64,000 nucleotides of DNA from Agelas oroides (lineage: Eukaryota > Porifera > Demospongiae > Agelasida > Agelasidae): assembly GCA_949130485.1 (NCBI GenBank), contig OX422183.1, positions 15,249,812 to 15,313,811 on the forward strand, written 5' to 3'. Positions within the stretch are counted from its first letter, which is position 1. Each line of letters opens with the position of its first letter. The notes below the pieces were generated by a model. It did not search any database and was not told where the DNA came from. It saw only the letters and a list, made by a program, of their open reading frames with translations. The position numbers were made by a program, and so were the translations under genes. Below, in pieces: positions 44,488 through 54,250 of this stretch.

Positions 44488-45370
44488 CAAAACCTGGACT
44501 CTGGACTATGGACTGAATTAGGCCTTCCGACCGTCCACTTTTTGATCACTTACAGTCTTGTACCAAAGGTTTGCGAATATACAGGATTTGTTCACCATAG
44601 CATTGGGAGAGAGCTAGAGGCTGGGTATAGTCTTGCAAACTACACCCTTTGTGAAGGCTGTGGTGTGGTAGACAAGAGGCTTAGGTGGTGGACAGTATCT
44701 GCTCAGGCAATGTGCTTGTATAGCCAGTCTATCCCAGGCCCACAACCCCCTCTGTAGGGCATCACCATTTGGGGATTATATATAGGCAGTCTACCCGGCA
44801 GCTGAAGTCACTGGGGCTTCTAGCCTGGCTGTTACAAGGCTTGCTTCTGCTTCTCCATCATGAGTTCAGTGGCTCAGTGGTAAGGGTATCTGACTAGTGC
44901 TCACAAGGTCCCAACTCACAAACAACAGGTCAGTTTTTGCATCTTTTCAGAAACACCAAATTTGCAAACCTCATCTACATCTTTCACAATAACAGGCAGT
45001 AAATCCACTCTCATTTCCAGGTCCACAGGCCCTTCAAACTTTGCATGAGCTGTCTGTTAGTGCTGCTGTGAAGCCTGTAATTCTTTGCGACTTTCACTGA
45101 CTGCAGTTTGTACTTCTACAAAACCTGGGCAGTAAGTATTCACAGTTTTATCCAACAATTAAAACACATGCATGCACAACACATGCATGCACAACACGTT
45201 CATCTGCTCCTGGACGTACTTCTAAGCACTCTTGAGCAAATGGATCTTCGAATTTGTGCTACCTGACAAAGCCACTTGGGTGGTGGTTGTCACAAAGCAG
45301 CCAAAATACCTGGGATATCATTTCATGCTGTGTATCCATTCTCTTGCTCTCTTCCAATCTCTTTCAACTA
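44488..45370. repeat. Half copy of the CCTGGACTCTGGACT element, joined to the 40-42 kb repeat
   Basis: TACAAAACCTGGACTCTGGACTATGGACT at 44488 is the left terminus of the element complete at 55099-55833; GTTACAAGGCTTGCTTCTGCT (~44830) and GGCTCAGTGGTAAG (~44872) are internal sequences shared with it. No right terminus is seen. From 44930 the sequence instead matches the 41.3-42.3 kb repeats. Confidence 0.6.
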
Positions 45371-45908
45371 AGCCAGTTAGTGACCAATGCAAGTCACTAT
45401 GAGAGGTACTGAGTGAAAGCCATATATGTCATTCATCTGTCATCATTAATTTTGTACTAAACTAGAATGGGACCTCCTAGCTCTGTCATCATGCGTGCAC
45501 TGTGTCACACCCTCTGCATAAGTAGACCTTTGTCATTAATTAAAGCTAGAACAATGTCAAGAAGGCTGCAGCAAAGGACGCCATCACTCAGGTGACCCTT
45601 AACAACAAAGAACGTAGGTAGACCAATAGCTGTATGTACTGTTAGTGAACTGAAAACAGGTGAGCAAGTGGGTAAGCATGTGCCAGCATTCTGCTGTCTC
45701 CACTACACAATCTGCCAGGGATATAGTCTGTTCTAGCCAGCATCAACCTAGAAACTCTCAGAGAAAATGGGCACAGCAGGAGTGAACTCAACCTCCACAA
45801 CAAACTACACTATGCAATACAGTTGAGACCTGACAACTGCAATGGAGACAACAGAACGGTGGCAAATGCTTCCATTTCTTGCTCACATGTGTTCAGTTAT
45901 TGATGTAA

Positions 45909-46108
45909 NNNNNNNNNNNNNNNNNNNNNNNNNNNNNNNNNNNNNNNNNNNNNNNNNNNNNNNNNNNNNNNNNNNNNNNNNNNNNNNNNNNNNNNNNNNN
46001 NNNNNNNNNNNNNNNNNNNNNNNNNNNNNNNNNNNNNNNNNNNNNNNNNNNNNNNNNNNNNNNNNNNNNNNNNNNNNNNNNNNNNNNNNNNNNNNNNNNN
46101 NNNNNNNN
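45909..46108. other. Assembly gap, 200 N
   Basis: Exactly 200 N, a conventional placeholder, so true size is unknown. Channel pseudogene C begins in mid-exon immediately after it; its 5' half may lie in the gap or be deleted. Confidence 0.99.
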
Positions 46109-46799
46109 GAGATTTCTGGCTGCAACATTACTTTATGTATCCCGTCCTTTCTTGGACTTTTGGTGAAAGTCTTACAACTTATGAACAGATGTTGGAGACA
46201 TACTTTGAGGATTCTCACAACTACTTTCAACTGGCTTTATATATTTCAACCGTCATCTTCATCTACGACTTTGACAATGAGTGCTGGTGTTCTACTTCCT
46301 GGCAGTGGCAGATAGGAGCCTTCGCAGTATTCTTCTCCTGGATCAACTTCATCATTGTCCTGAAGTACATGCCCAACACTGCCGTCCCAATCAACATGTT
46401 TCTTAGCATCTGTTGAACATTCCTGAAGCTGATATTCCTACCACTAGTGTTGATATTAGCCTTTGGCGTTCCCTTCTACATGGTTTTTGTGTGCACAACT
46501 TCTTCTTCTGAAGTGAGTTGCTGACATAGCCACAGCTCTATTTTTATTGTGCAACCATTAGCCATCTTCTTTGTTTGCAGCAAGTTGGAAACCTGACTGC
46601 ATTCAGGTCTCCCACTCATGCCTTAGCCAAGACCTTACTGCAGCTAGCTGGGGAGTTTGATTTTGAGGACACCTTCAACGGGGGAGATCTCCTCTACACT
46701 CCAACCACTTATATCCTGTTCATTACATTTCTGATCACCATGCCAGTTTTGTTCACCAACCTCTTGGTTAGTTGCTACTGTGTTGTACGTATCTCCCTA

Positions 46800-46996
46800 C
46801 CCTTGTTCCCATGCGTGCTCCCAGCTTTCGTCACTTATGGTATCTCCCTGCATTTCCTCCCATGCATGTTCCCAGCTTTCGTCACTTACGGTATCTCCCT
46901 GCACTTCCTCCCATGCATGCTCCCAGCTTTCGTCACTTACGGTATCTCCCTGCACTTCCTCCCATGCATGCTCCCAGCTTTCGTCACTTATGGTAC
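46800..46996. repeat. 51-bp minisatellite in an intron of pseudogene C
   Basis: Units begin TTTCGTCACTTA at 46826, 46877, 46928 and 46979, exactly 51 bp apart, preceded by a partial unit. Because 51 is divisible by three, the array stays open in several frames on both strands and yields spurious long ORFs with 17-residue repeats. Confidence 0.92.
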
Positions 46997-47448
46997 AGAA
47001 GTACAAGTGACAAATACCTGGATGGGTGCCTATAAACTTTGTGCCAGTGTCATTTGACATTTCTATTCTGTAAGAATTTATGTTGTAGACATGCACGTAC
47101 ATAAATATATCATCCATGGCTAGGTGGAGTTTATTCTGGAACAAGAGAGGAGCTGTGGGATTCTCAGAGGACTGCACATACACTGTAAAAGCAGTGTGTC
47201 GAACGATGTCTTGGGAACGAGACTGGAATTATTATGCAGCAGTAGCCACGATATCGATCGTGTACTATATGCAGTCATGTACTACAGTTGATGATGTGAG
47301 AGAAGACATCAGTGAATTGAAGAAGTAAATCAGCAAAAACAAACAGGTAGGTATTAGATTTCCTGTACACAGTAGTGAATCGATTCCACCTTCAAAGCCA
47401 TCCTAATACGTCTCATGACTTGTCATCGTATTTCTTTTCGATATACAG

Positions 47449-48753
47449 GCACTTGATGTGAAAGATGACATCACCGCATTAAAGGAAGACATCAGCAGTC
47501 TCCAACAGAAGATGAGGGTAGGTAATTATGTACTAATAATACATTATTAAACACCTATTCTTAACACCGCCTTCAAAAGTTGGATCTTAGTAATTACGAT
47601 GGACACTAATAGATATCCCATTTGATTACCTAAGTTCATTGCAATTACTAATTTAAGCCATTGCCTAAGCAACATGAAGTGAGATGTGACTTGCACTTTC
47701 ATCACTCATGCATGAAGGTATGATGACAAAAGGTCATGTCAGCACAATTGCAATAAGTATGTGCTGCCTTGGTAGAATATCAAGCAACAAGCCATTATTA
47801 TAATCTTCAGCAGAATAATGATCTCTACATACAGGCACTTGATGTGAGAGATACACTAAAAGAAAACCTCAAACAGGAAATGACAGTAAGTAATTATGTG
47901 TCAATAATATTAAGAATCTCATTATTAGAGCATTTAAATACCTTCCCTTGGCACCCACCACCTTCAAATGTTGGTTTGTTACATCTTAGCATTTACAATG
48001 GACACTAATAGATGTGCCATTGCGAAGTAATGTGAAGTGAGATGTGACTTCTGTGCATTACCTTGGTAACATTACTATTATTGCCCTCGAATGTAGACAT
48101 ACATAAAAAGCTTCACTTTGATCATATATGCTTGGTGGGACCATAATTGTAATAATCAGTGGCATAGCCAAGCTGAGTGGTATGGTCCCTAGCAACTAGG
48201 ATCCATGCCCCACCAGTACAGGTATGCCTGTCAATTATTGATACCCAATAATACCATTGTCAATCATCGCAGAACATATACAGAATAATATACAGTCTCA
48301 TACACCCTCCTCATCATTTGCAAGTTTGCTGTCTCTGATAGATAGCAGCTGTGCATGCACACATGCCTACCAAAGGCATAGTCAGAAGTGCTTCTGAATC
48401 AGTTCTGATTCAAGGCCAAGTGCAATGACCTAAAAATAGCCTTGGAACTGACCCGAGAGGTCCCGAAGGAGCATGCTCCCAGACCCTCCTAGTTGCTTCT
48501 GCGTTTTGTGCAGAAGTTTTCGAGGCCCATGCTGTGCCTGGACATCAACTGTGCGTTGACTACATCATAGGTAAAAAATTATGCATTCATGTGATGCCAA
48601 TTTGCTTGATTGATCTCTGTGTGCAGGCACTTGATGTGAGGGATGACATCATGCACTAAGCTAAAGGAAGACCTCAGCAGCCTCAAAGAGGAGGTGGCAA
48701 AATTAGTGCAAGCTCTGAAATCAAGGGTGGATCCAGCTGGTTCTAATCAATAA
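47449..48753 (+). repeat. Amplified coiled-coil exon units of pseudogene C
   Basis: Exon-like units each begin CAG|GCACTTGATGTGA. 47449-47517 reads ALDVKDDITALKEDISSLQQ, 47836-47886 reads ALDVRDTLKENLKQEMT, and 48628-48753 reads ALDVRDDI then shifts frame before LKEDLSSLKEEV. A further relic (DVREDISELKK) ends at ~47328. Flanking intron sequence is also repeated (GGACACTAATAGAT at ~47599 and ~48000), so exon plus intron was duplicated. Gene A has two units. Confidence 0.8.
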
Positions 48754-48960
48754 TAATGCTGTGATACATTTATAATGCTATTTGCTTGTGCTATTTTATT
48801 ATTATTGCTGCATGCATTTTAATTTTTTTTTACACACAGACAACCTAACCTGCTTACATAATAGTTGCCTTTTTTGTTCTTTAGCCTGTTAGTATGTATA
48901 AGTAAAATACCAATACAGAAGTTTGGATGAGATCTCAGCTGTTGGCTGTTTTATTAGTGC

Positions 48961-49443
48961 ATGTGCATGCTAGCAGCTTGCTTTAGTAAGGTCCTTTGGG
49001 CTAGTTCGTCTCATCGACGGCACTTTGTTGTACCTAACTGCTACTGGCTGATACTGCTAGCGGGAGACGTTGAGACAAACCCTGGACCTACGAAATACCC
49101 CTGTACAGCATGTAGTAAAGCGGTTAGAAATAACCAACGTGGAATCTTCTGTTCTGTGCGTGAAAACTGGACCCATGCTCGCTGCTGTGGTATTGGAGCT
49201 GACGAATACAACATGCTAAGTGAGCTTGGTGACTCCTCAGCCTGGTACTGCCCGTGCTGTATTGCGAGACAGCTGCCTTTCTGGGATTCGGGCCTAAGCT
49301 GTGAGAGCTATGTAAGTTCCAGTGATGCCTTTAAAACCTCTAGAATTGCTGATGGGTTAGTTGATGTTAGTGCAGATGAGCAGGAGCAGGGAATGGATCA
49401 AATTGTGCCGTTTGGGAGAAGGGATGGAAGTTTAGTCACTTGA
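48961..49443 (+). CDS. Retrotransposon N-terminal ORF: 2A peptide followed by PHD-like zinc finger
   Basis: 161-codon ORF (160 aa). Residues 1-43 form a short hydrophobic leader ending in CYWLILLAGDVETNPGP, then ~60 residues with Cys/His spacing of a PHD-type finger, then an acidic tail. A 2A site this close to the N terminus would release a ~42-residue leader and start the downstream product at proline. The reading frame up to here is intact although the rest of the element is broken. Confidence 0.8.
   Translation: MCMLAACFSKVLWASSSHRRHFVVPNCYWLILLAGDVETNPGPTKYPCTACSKAVRNNQRGIFCSVRENWTHARCCGIGADEYNMLSELGDSSAWYCPCCIARQLPFWDSGLSCESYVSSSDAFKTSRIADGLVDVSADEQEQGMDQIVPFGRRDGSLVT
49066..49089 (+). 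other. 2A ribosome-skipping motif DVETNPGP
   Basis: GAC GTT GAG ACA AAC CCT GGA CCT encodes a perfect match to the 2A consensus D(V/I)ExNPGP, preceded by the hydrophobic LILLAG typical of active 2A peptides. 2A-like motifs near the N terminus of non-LTR elements are known from trypanosomes and several marine invertebrates. Skipping would occur between the final glycine and proline. Confidence 0.92.
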
Positions 49444-52171
49444 ACATCAGAAGCCTAATTAATAAGCTTGATGAGTTGCAGGTTTTCCTGGAAAATAGAA
49501 GCAGAGCACTTGTACTAGGTCTGAGTGAGACTTGGTTGGATGGTAGCTTATTGGACGTGGAGCTGGAGGTGCCTGGTTTCTCTTTGTATAGGAAGGACAG
49601 GAACAGAAGAGGTAGCGGAGTAATGGTGTATGTCTCCAATGATGTGAAGGCGGTACGAAGGGGTGATCTCGAGTAGGTGGGTATTGAGGCTTTGTGGATT
49701 GAGGTGAAGATGAGTAAAATGCGGATGCTGGTTTGTAATGTCTACAGACCTCCTGATGTCAAGGCAGAATGGATGGATGAATTGGCTGGGATGATTGAGC
49801 ATGGAGTCCAGGAGGGGAAGACTGTTGTTGTGTTGGGAGACTTCAACTGTGACATGTTGCGCCCAAACTCTCATGCTTGTAGACTGGGGATGGTCATGTC
49901 TGAATATGGTTTGGAGCAGTTGGGGATTGGTCCAACTAGGGTGACAGAGAATTCCTCTACTCAGATTGACCTGCTGAGTTCTGAGGTGTTTCAACATGTG
50001 GACAGTGAGGATCCGGGACTAAGTGATCATAGTCTCATCTATGGGCTAGCTGTTGACGTGCAGGGTTCAAGCAAATAAGGAAAAGTTGAGGAATGTGAGA
50101 TGTCTAGGGAAATGTGACATTGAGAAGCTGATCTCAGATCTGGACGCTGCTCCTTGGTCGGTGATGGATGCTCTGGAGGATATTGACTGTCAATGGGACT
50201 ATTGGAAGAAGTTGTTTAATGAAATTGTTGACTTACATGTACCAATGAAGAAGGCAAGAATGCGCATGAAGAGCTTACCATGGATAAGTAGGGAGATACG
50301 GGTGCTGATGAGAGCTCGGACATACCACCTAACAAAAACAAAGAAGAGCAAGAGAATGGAGGACTGGGTTAGATTCAAGAGCGTTAGGAATCAGTTGAAG
50401 CAGAGTTTGAACAGAGCTAAGCTAGAGTACTTTAAACGGTTGAGTGAGCAGTCGGCGAGGAATCCAAGGAAGGCATGGCAAGAGGTGAGCAGACTGTTAG
50501 GCAGTGGATCCAGGAGAGAGATCAGTGTGTTAAGGTCTGGAAAGGGTGAGATAACATGTCCGCAGGAGGTGGCAGATGAGTTTGGGAGGTTTTTCTCAGA
50601 GTTAGTCGGTGTGAAGGTCAAGAGCAATCCCACTCGAGGAATGACCCAGGTCTGAATGGGGGATGCAAGGTCCAATTCAAGTTCAAGGAAGTTGAGGAGG
50701 GGGATGTATTGAAGGTGCTGAAGACCTTAGACCCGAATAAGGCGTGTGGTGCTGATGAAATCGGATCGAAACTTCTTCGGATGGTGGCCCCTGGAATTTG
50801 TCAAAGCCTTACCTCTCTGTTTAACTCAAGTTTGAGGAGTGGACAGGTACCTGAAGAATGGAAAGCAGCATACATTACTCCTGTACCTAAAAAGGGAAAT
50901 AATGACGATGTGTCAAATTTCAGGCCTGTGTCGGTGTTACCAGTAGTGGGGAAGGTTTTTGAGCGTCTGGTTCATAATCAACTTTACAGCTACTTACAGG
51001 AGCACAAGATGCTTGACTCAGCGCAGTTTGGTTTCAGGCCTGGCCATTCAACGCAGGACACACTCGTTAGTATGGTGGAGGAATGGAGAGTGGCATTGAA
51101 TGAGGACAGATTGGTTGGCTCTGTTTTTTTTAGACCTGAGTAAGGCATTCGATATGGTGGACCACTCCATTCTACTGAGAAAGCTGGCAAAGTATGGTGT
51201 TGCCGGGAGAGAGCTAGAGTGGTTTGTTGGGTACCTGAGTGGCCGGAAGCAAAGAGTGTGTGTGAGAGATGCCAAGAGTAAATGGATAGAAGTGCAGAGG
51301 GGAGTTCCTCAAGGCTCTATTCTGGGACCCCTACTCTTCATTGTGTATGTGAATGATCTTCCCCAGGTATTACAGAATAGTGCAGTGACCCAGTATGCGG
51401 ATGACACAACAATGACCTTGGTGGCTAATGATGTAAATTCACTGGAGAGGAAGCTTGATGAGGATCTGCAACATGTAATGAAGTGGGCTAATGACAATAA
51501 GTTGAAGATGAACACCAGGAAGACACAGCTGTTACTGCTCAGCAGGAAGAGGAGATAGAGGGAAATGAGTAAAGTGAGAGTGTCGATGAACAATGAGGTG
51601 ATTGAGAGGAGTAGGTCGGTTAAGTGTCTGGGAGTGAAGTTGGATGATGGTTTAAATTGGAAGGAGCAGGTGCAAAGTGTGAGAGGGAAGTGTTTCGCTG
51701 GACTGGACAAACTGAGGAGGCTACGAGATGTTCTACCACCTAAAACCAAGAGAAGCAGATATACAGTACGCTGGTACAGCCTCATTTGGATTACTGTTCG
51801 GTCGTCTGGCAGGAGTGTTCGAGGGAATTGAGGAGAAGTCTGGAGAGGGTGCAGAATTATGGCATGAGGCTCATTCTTTCGAAACCTCCTAGGACACCCA
51901 GTGAGCAGCCAAGGGAAGAGTTGGGATGGAATACACTGGAAGAGAGGCGGAGCAGGAGTCAACTGTACCTGGTACACAAATGTGTCACAGGACAAGCCCC
52001 CGCTAGTCTCTGTCGGAGAGTAGAGGTGAACACTTGGAACACCAGAGGTGGGCTGAAGTTGGTACTTCCCAGGCCGACAACTGATTTCTTCAGTTTCCAG
52101 GGAGCACAGGACTGGAACACTCTACTAAGTGAGACCAGCCTAATGGCTGATGGGACATTTTCCTGTTAAAA

Positions 52172-52179
52172 ATGAAAAT

Positions 52180-52260
<81 letters not shown>
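52172..52260. repeat. (TATC)n microsatellite, 3' tail of the retrotransposon
   Basis: About 22 uninterrupted TATC units directly after GAAAATT, at the point where homology to the element ends. Confidence 0.92.
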
Positions 52261-53070
52261 CTCCGTATTCCTCTCTTCTGCAAGGATGTCTTACATGCAA
52301 TCATAGCCACGGTAAGACATAGTAGAGTCGTCAGACATCAGGAATCTCAGTGTCAGTGCCACATGCATTGATGGTGCACGCGCAGAGAGCAGAAAGTACA
52401 AAGTGCTACAGGAAAGAAACCTCAAAAGAATGTGAAATCATCAGGTAGCGGTTAGAAACCAAGGAAATGCATAGTCTCGCTCGCCACAGTGGAGATAATC
52501 AGCATGCTTTCAGTATCCCCATAGATAGTACTACCTTCAGTCAGGAAATGTGTGATCGAGCGATGCTGTTTCCTCCAAACTTTACGGTATTCCTTAACAG
52601 TGAGCTACACTTTTGATAGTGCAGGACGTGCATGGTGCCTGGGTCGCAGTTGCTACTACTACTACTACTGCCACTACTGGGCAACAGCGTGATAATTTGT
52701 GATCGAGTGCACCTTTTAGGCTGCTGACTAGGCCGTGGCCACCCCCTGTGCATAAACCTGTGTTTGGAATCAGGTAACTGTGTGCATATAATCGTTTAGC
52801 TTGAGCTGAGCGTACTAAGTACCTCCGCCGAATTGATATCCATGTGTACTCACATTGTGACCATGTGTACCTATGCAGAGCACTTTCCGCCACAAGTCTC
52901 TAGTTTGTGGTGCTTAGCAGACTTGCTGTTGTGGGTCCAGTCGCTAGTGGTAACAGAGGCGGCAGAAGGTACTTGAGATTGGGGGGGGGGGGGGGGGGGG
53001 GGCACAAATGATGGTGCTATCAATGTTATGCCCCCACCCCCCACCCAATTGGGCTATAGTGGGGCGAGGT
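52261..53070. other. No gene seen; contains a poly-G tract
   Basis: No convincing exon. A (TAC)n run lies at ~52650-52668 and ~24 G at 52979-53002 with a C-rich stretch at ~53028-53046. Confidence 0.5.
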
Positions 53071-53216
53071 TAGCCTCATTCCCAGGCTTCCCCCGTTTTT
53101 GGGGGTTCTGCTGTTTGCGTTCAGTATAATACACATTCCGCTTCCGTGTATTATACTGAACGCAAAACGAAGAACAAAAAAACTGGGGAGGCCTGGGAAT
53201 GAGGCTAGGGTAAGGT
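53062..53216. mobile_element. 137-bp foldback MITE of the TAGCCTCRTTCCCAGGC family
   Basis: Element 53071-53207 starts TAGCCTCATTCCCAGGC and ends GCCTGGGAATGAGGCTA. Internal arms GTTTGCGTTCAGTATAATACAC/GTGTATTATACTGAACGCAAAAC form a perfect hairpin. Flanks GGGCGAGGT (53062-53070) and GGGTAAGGT (53208-53216) agree at 7 of 9 positions, consistent with an aged 9-bp target duplication as at 9672-10192. Confidence 0.8.
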
Positions 53217-53275
53217 GGGGATTTGACTAAGTAAATTGTCAGTTTCCTCATTGGGGGGGCATACCCTGTAATCCA

Positions 53276-54195
53276 ATCCCCTGCCACCCTTTGCGAAGCC
53301 GATTTCCTGCCGATTTCGATCACATGACAACTGACTAGCACTGAAAACTGTACTGACAACTGACCATCCCAGCTTTACTAAAGCTATGCATGTTTTATAA
53401 GGGAGATGTGGTTCATTGATTGTTCATGCATGGCATAACCTTTGCCCACTACTATGGGAAGAGACTGTGCCAGCTGTATGCTGGTCAAGAGCTATTCCGA
53501 AGTATTTTTTCAAGCTCTAACCCTATTCGTCAATATAATATACAATTATACACAACTATATGCGCATATGTACCATTGCCCTAACAACACCTTAAATTAA
53601 CCGTAACCATAAACCCGAACTCAACCAATCAGATTAGAGCTTTGGAACACACTTCGGAACTGCAGCTGGTCAACACACGATTTTGCCTGTGGACTAGTCT
53701 TGCTCCCAGACCAATGACCATGGTCTTTGATCTGGGAATGAGACTGTGTGTACACATGCGTACAAAATTAGAAAATGGCATCCTATGCAATGGACAGCAG
53801 TCAGGCAGTGCTGTGAACAGCTTTATCAACCAGGGTGAATTTTTGAAGCTATGAACACGCTGAGTTATCATGGAGCTCTATGCTGCAATAACATCAGTGT
53901 CGTGATAATTGTACTGGAACCATTCTCGAGATACCATTGTTGAACATACTGGTTGTAACAAGACAAAAGACAAAAATGACACTTTTGCTACCACACACTT
54001 TTGCTTTTAACTGTCTTCCATGAGGCTTTTGGGCAACTATACGAGTCTTGCTGACCATAAAAGTGCTCAAAGAGAAAAGCTGGGTGCTTAAAAAAGCTTT
54101 TAGCAATATTTGTGGTGAAGGTATACAGCTTTTGCTTAATGTTGCATATATTACGCGTCCACGTTACATAGAGAGTCTACCGACTCTCTGATAAT
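53276..54195 (+). promoter_or_regulatory. Flank of channel gene B homologous to the gene A flank
   Basis: Matches 9420-9590 and 10219-10600 (see there). It ends at TAGAGAGTCTACCGACTCTCTG, ~20 bp before a TTACTTACTACAG acceptor and ~65 bp before the putative ATG of gene B, so it may contain the promoter or first noncoding exon. No TATA box was identified with confidence. Confidence 0.45.
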
Positions 54196-54250
54196 ATTTT
54201 ACTTACTACAGGTGCTGCTAGGTAACAGATTCACATTACACACTGGCACC

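Larger units (their letters stand above)
46109..48753 (+). pseudogene. TRPA-type channel paralogue C, 3' half, disrupted
   Basis: Starts in mid-exon after the gap. The first part (to 46512) aligns with gene A exon 16: GLLVKVLQLMNR is in one frame and YFQLALYISTVIFIYDF...WQWQIGAFAVFFSW in another, owing to a net +2 bp change near 46190. An in-frame TGA follows at ~46413 (gene A has TGT GTT GCA). The pore exon 46581-46766 is intact (AKTLLQLAGEFDFED). The next exon from ~47127 (VEFILEQERS) soon runs out of frame. At least three tail coiled-coil exons remain (47449-47517, 47836-47886, 48628-48753); the last has a 4-bp insertion. Splice sites are largely kept, so loss is fairly recent. Confidence 0.85.
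48961..52260 (+). mobile_element. CR1-like non-LTR retrotransposon with 2A peptide, decayed
   Basis: Order of parts: 48961-49443, N-terminal peptide with 2A motif then a cysteine-rich PHD-like finger (YPCTACSKAVRN ... HARCCG ... WYCPCC); 49440-50050, endonuclease (NIRSLINKLDEL, LGLSETWLDGS, VYRPP, VLGDFNCDM, LSDHSLI); 50053-50655, linker; 50709-51560, RT (ITPVPKKGN, FRPVSVLPVVGKVFERLV, FGFRPGHST, FLDLSKAFDMVDH, GVPQGSILGPLLF, QYADDTTM); 51565-52169, C-terminal region. The frame changes at ~49440, ~50060, ~50660, ~51120 and ~51800; stops include TAG at 49674 and 51556. It cannot make full-length protein. It ends in (TATC)n, as L2/CR1-type elements often end in short tandem repeats. Confidence 0.9.

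Noticed and set aside
46575-47057. 160-codon ORF running from the pore exon into 17-residue repeats
   Set aside because: The pore exon is real but ends at the donor at 46767; the rest is an intronic 51-bp minisatellite.
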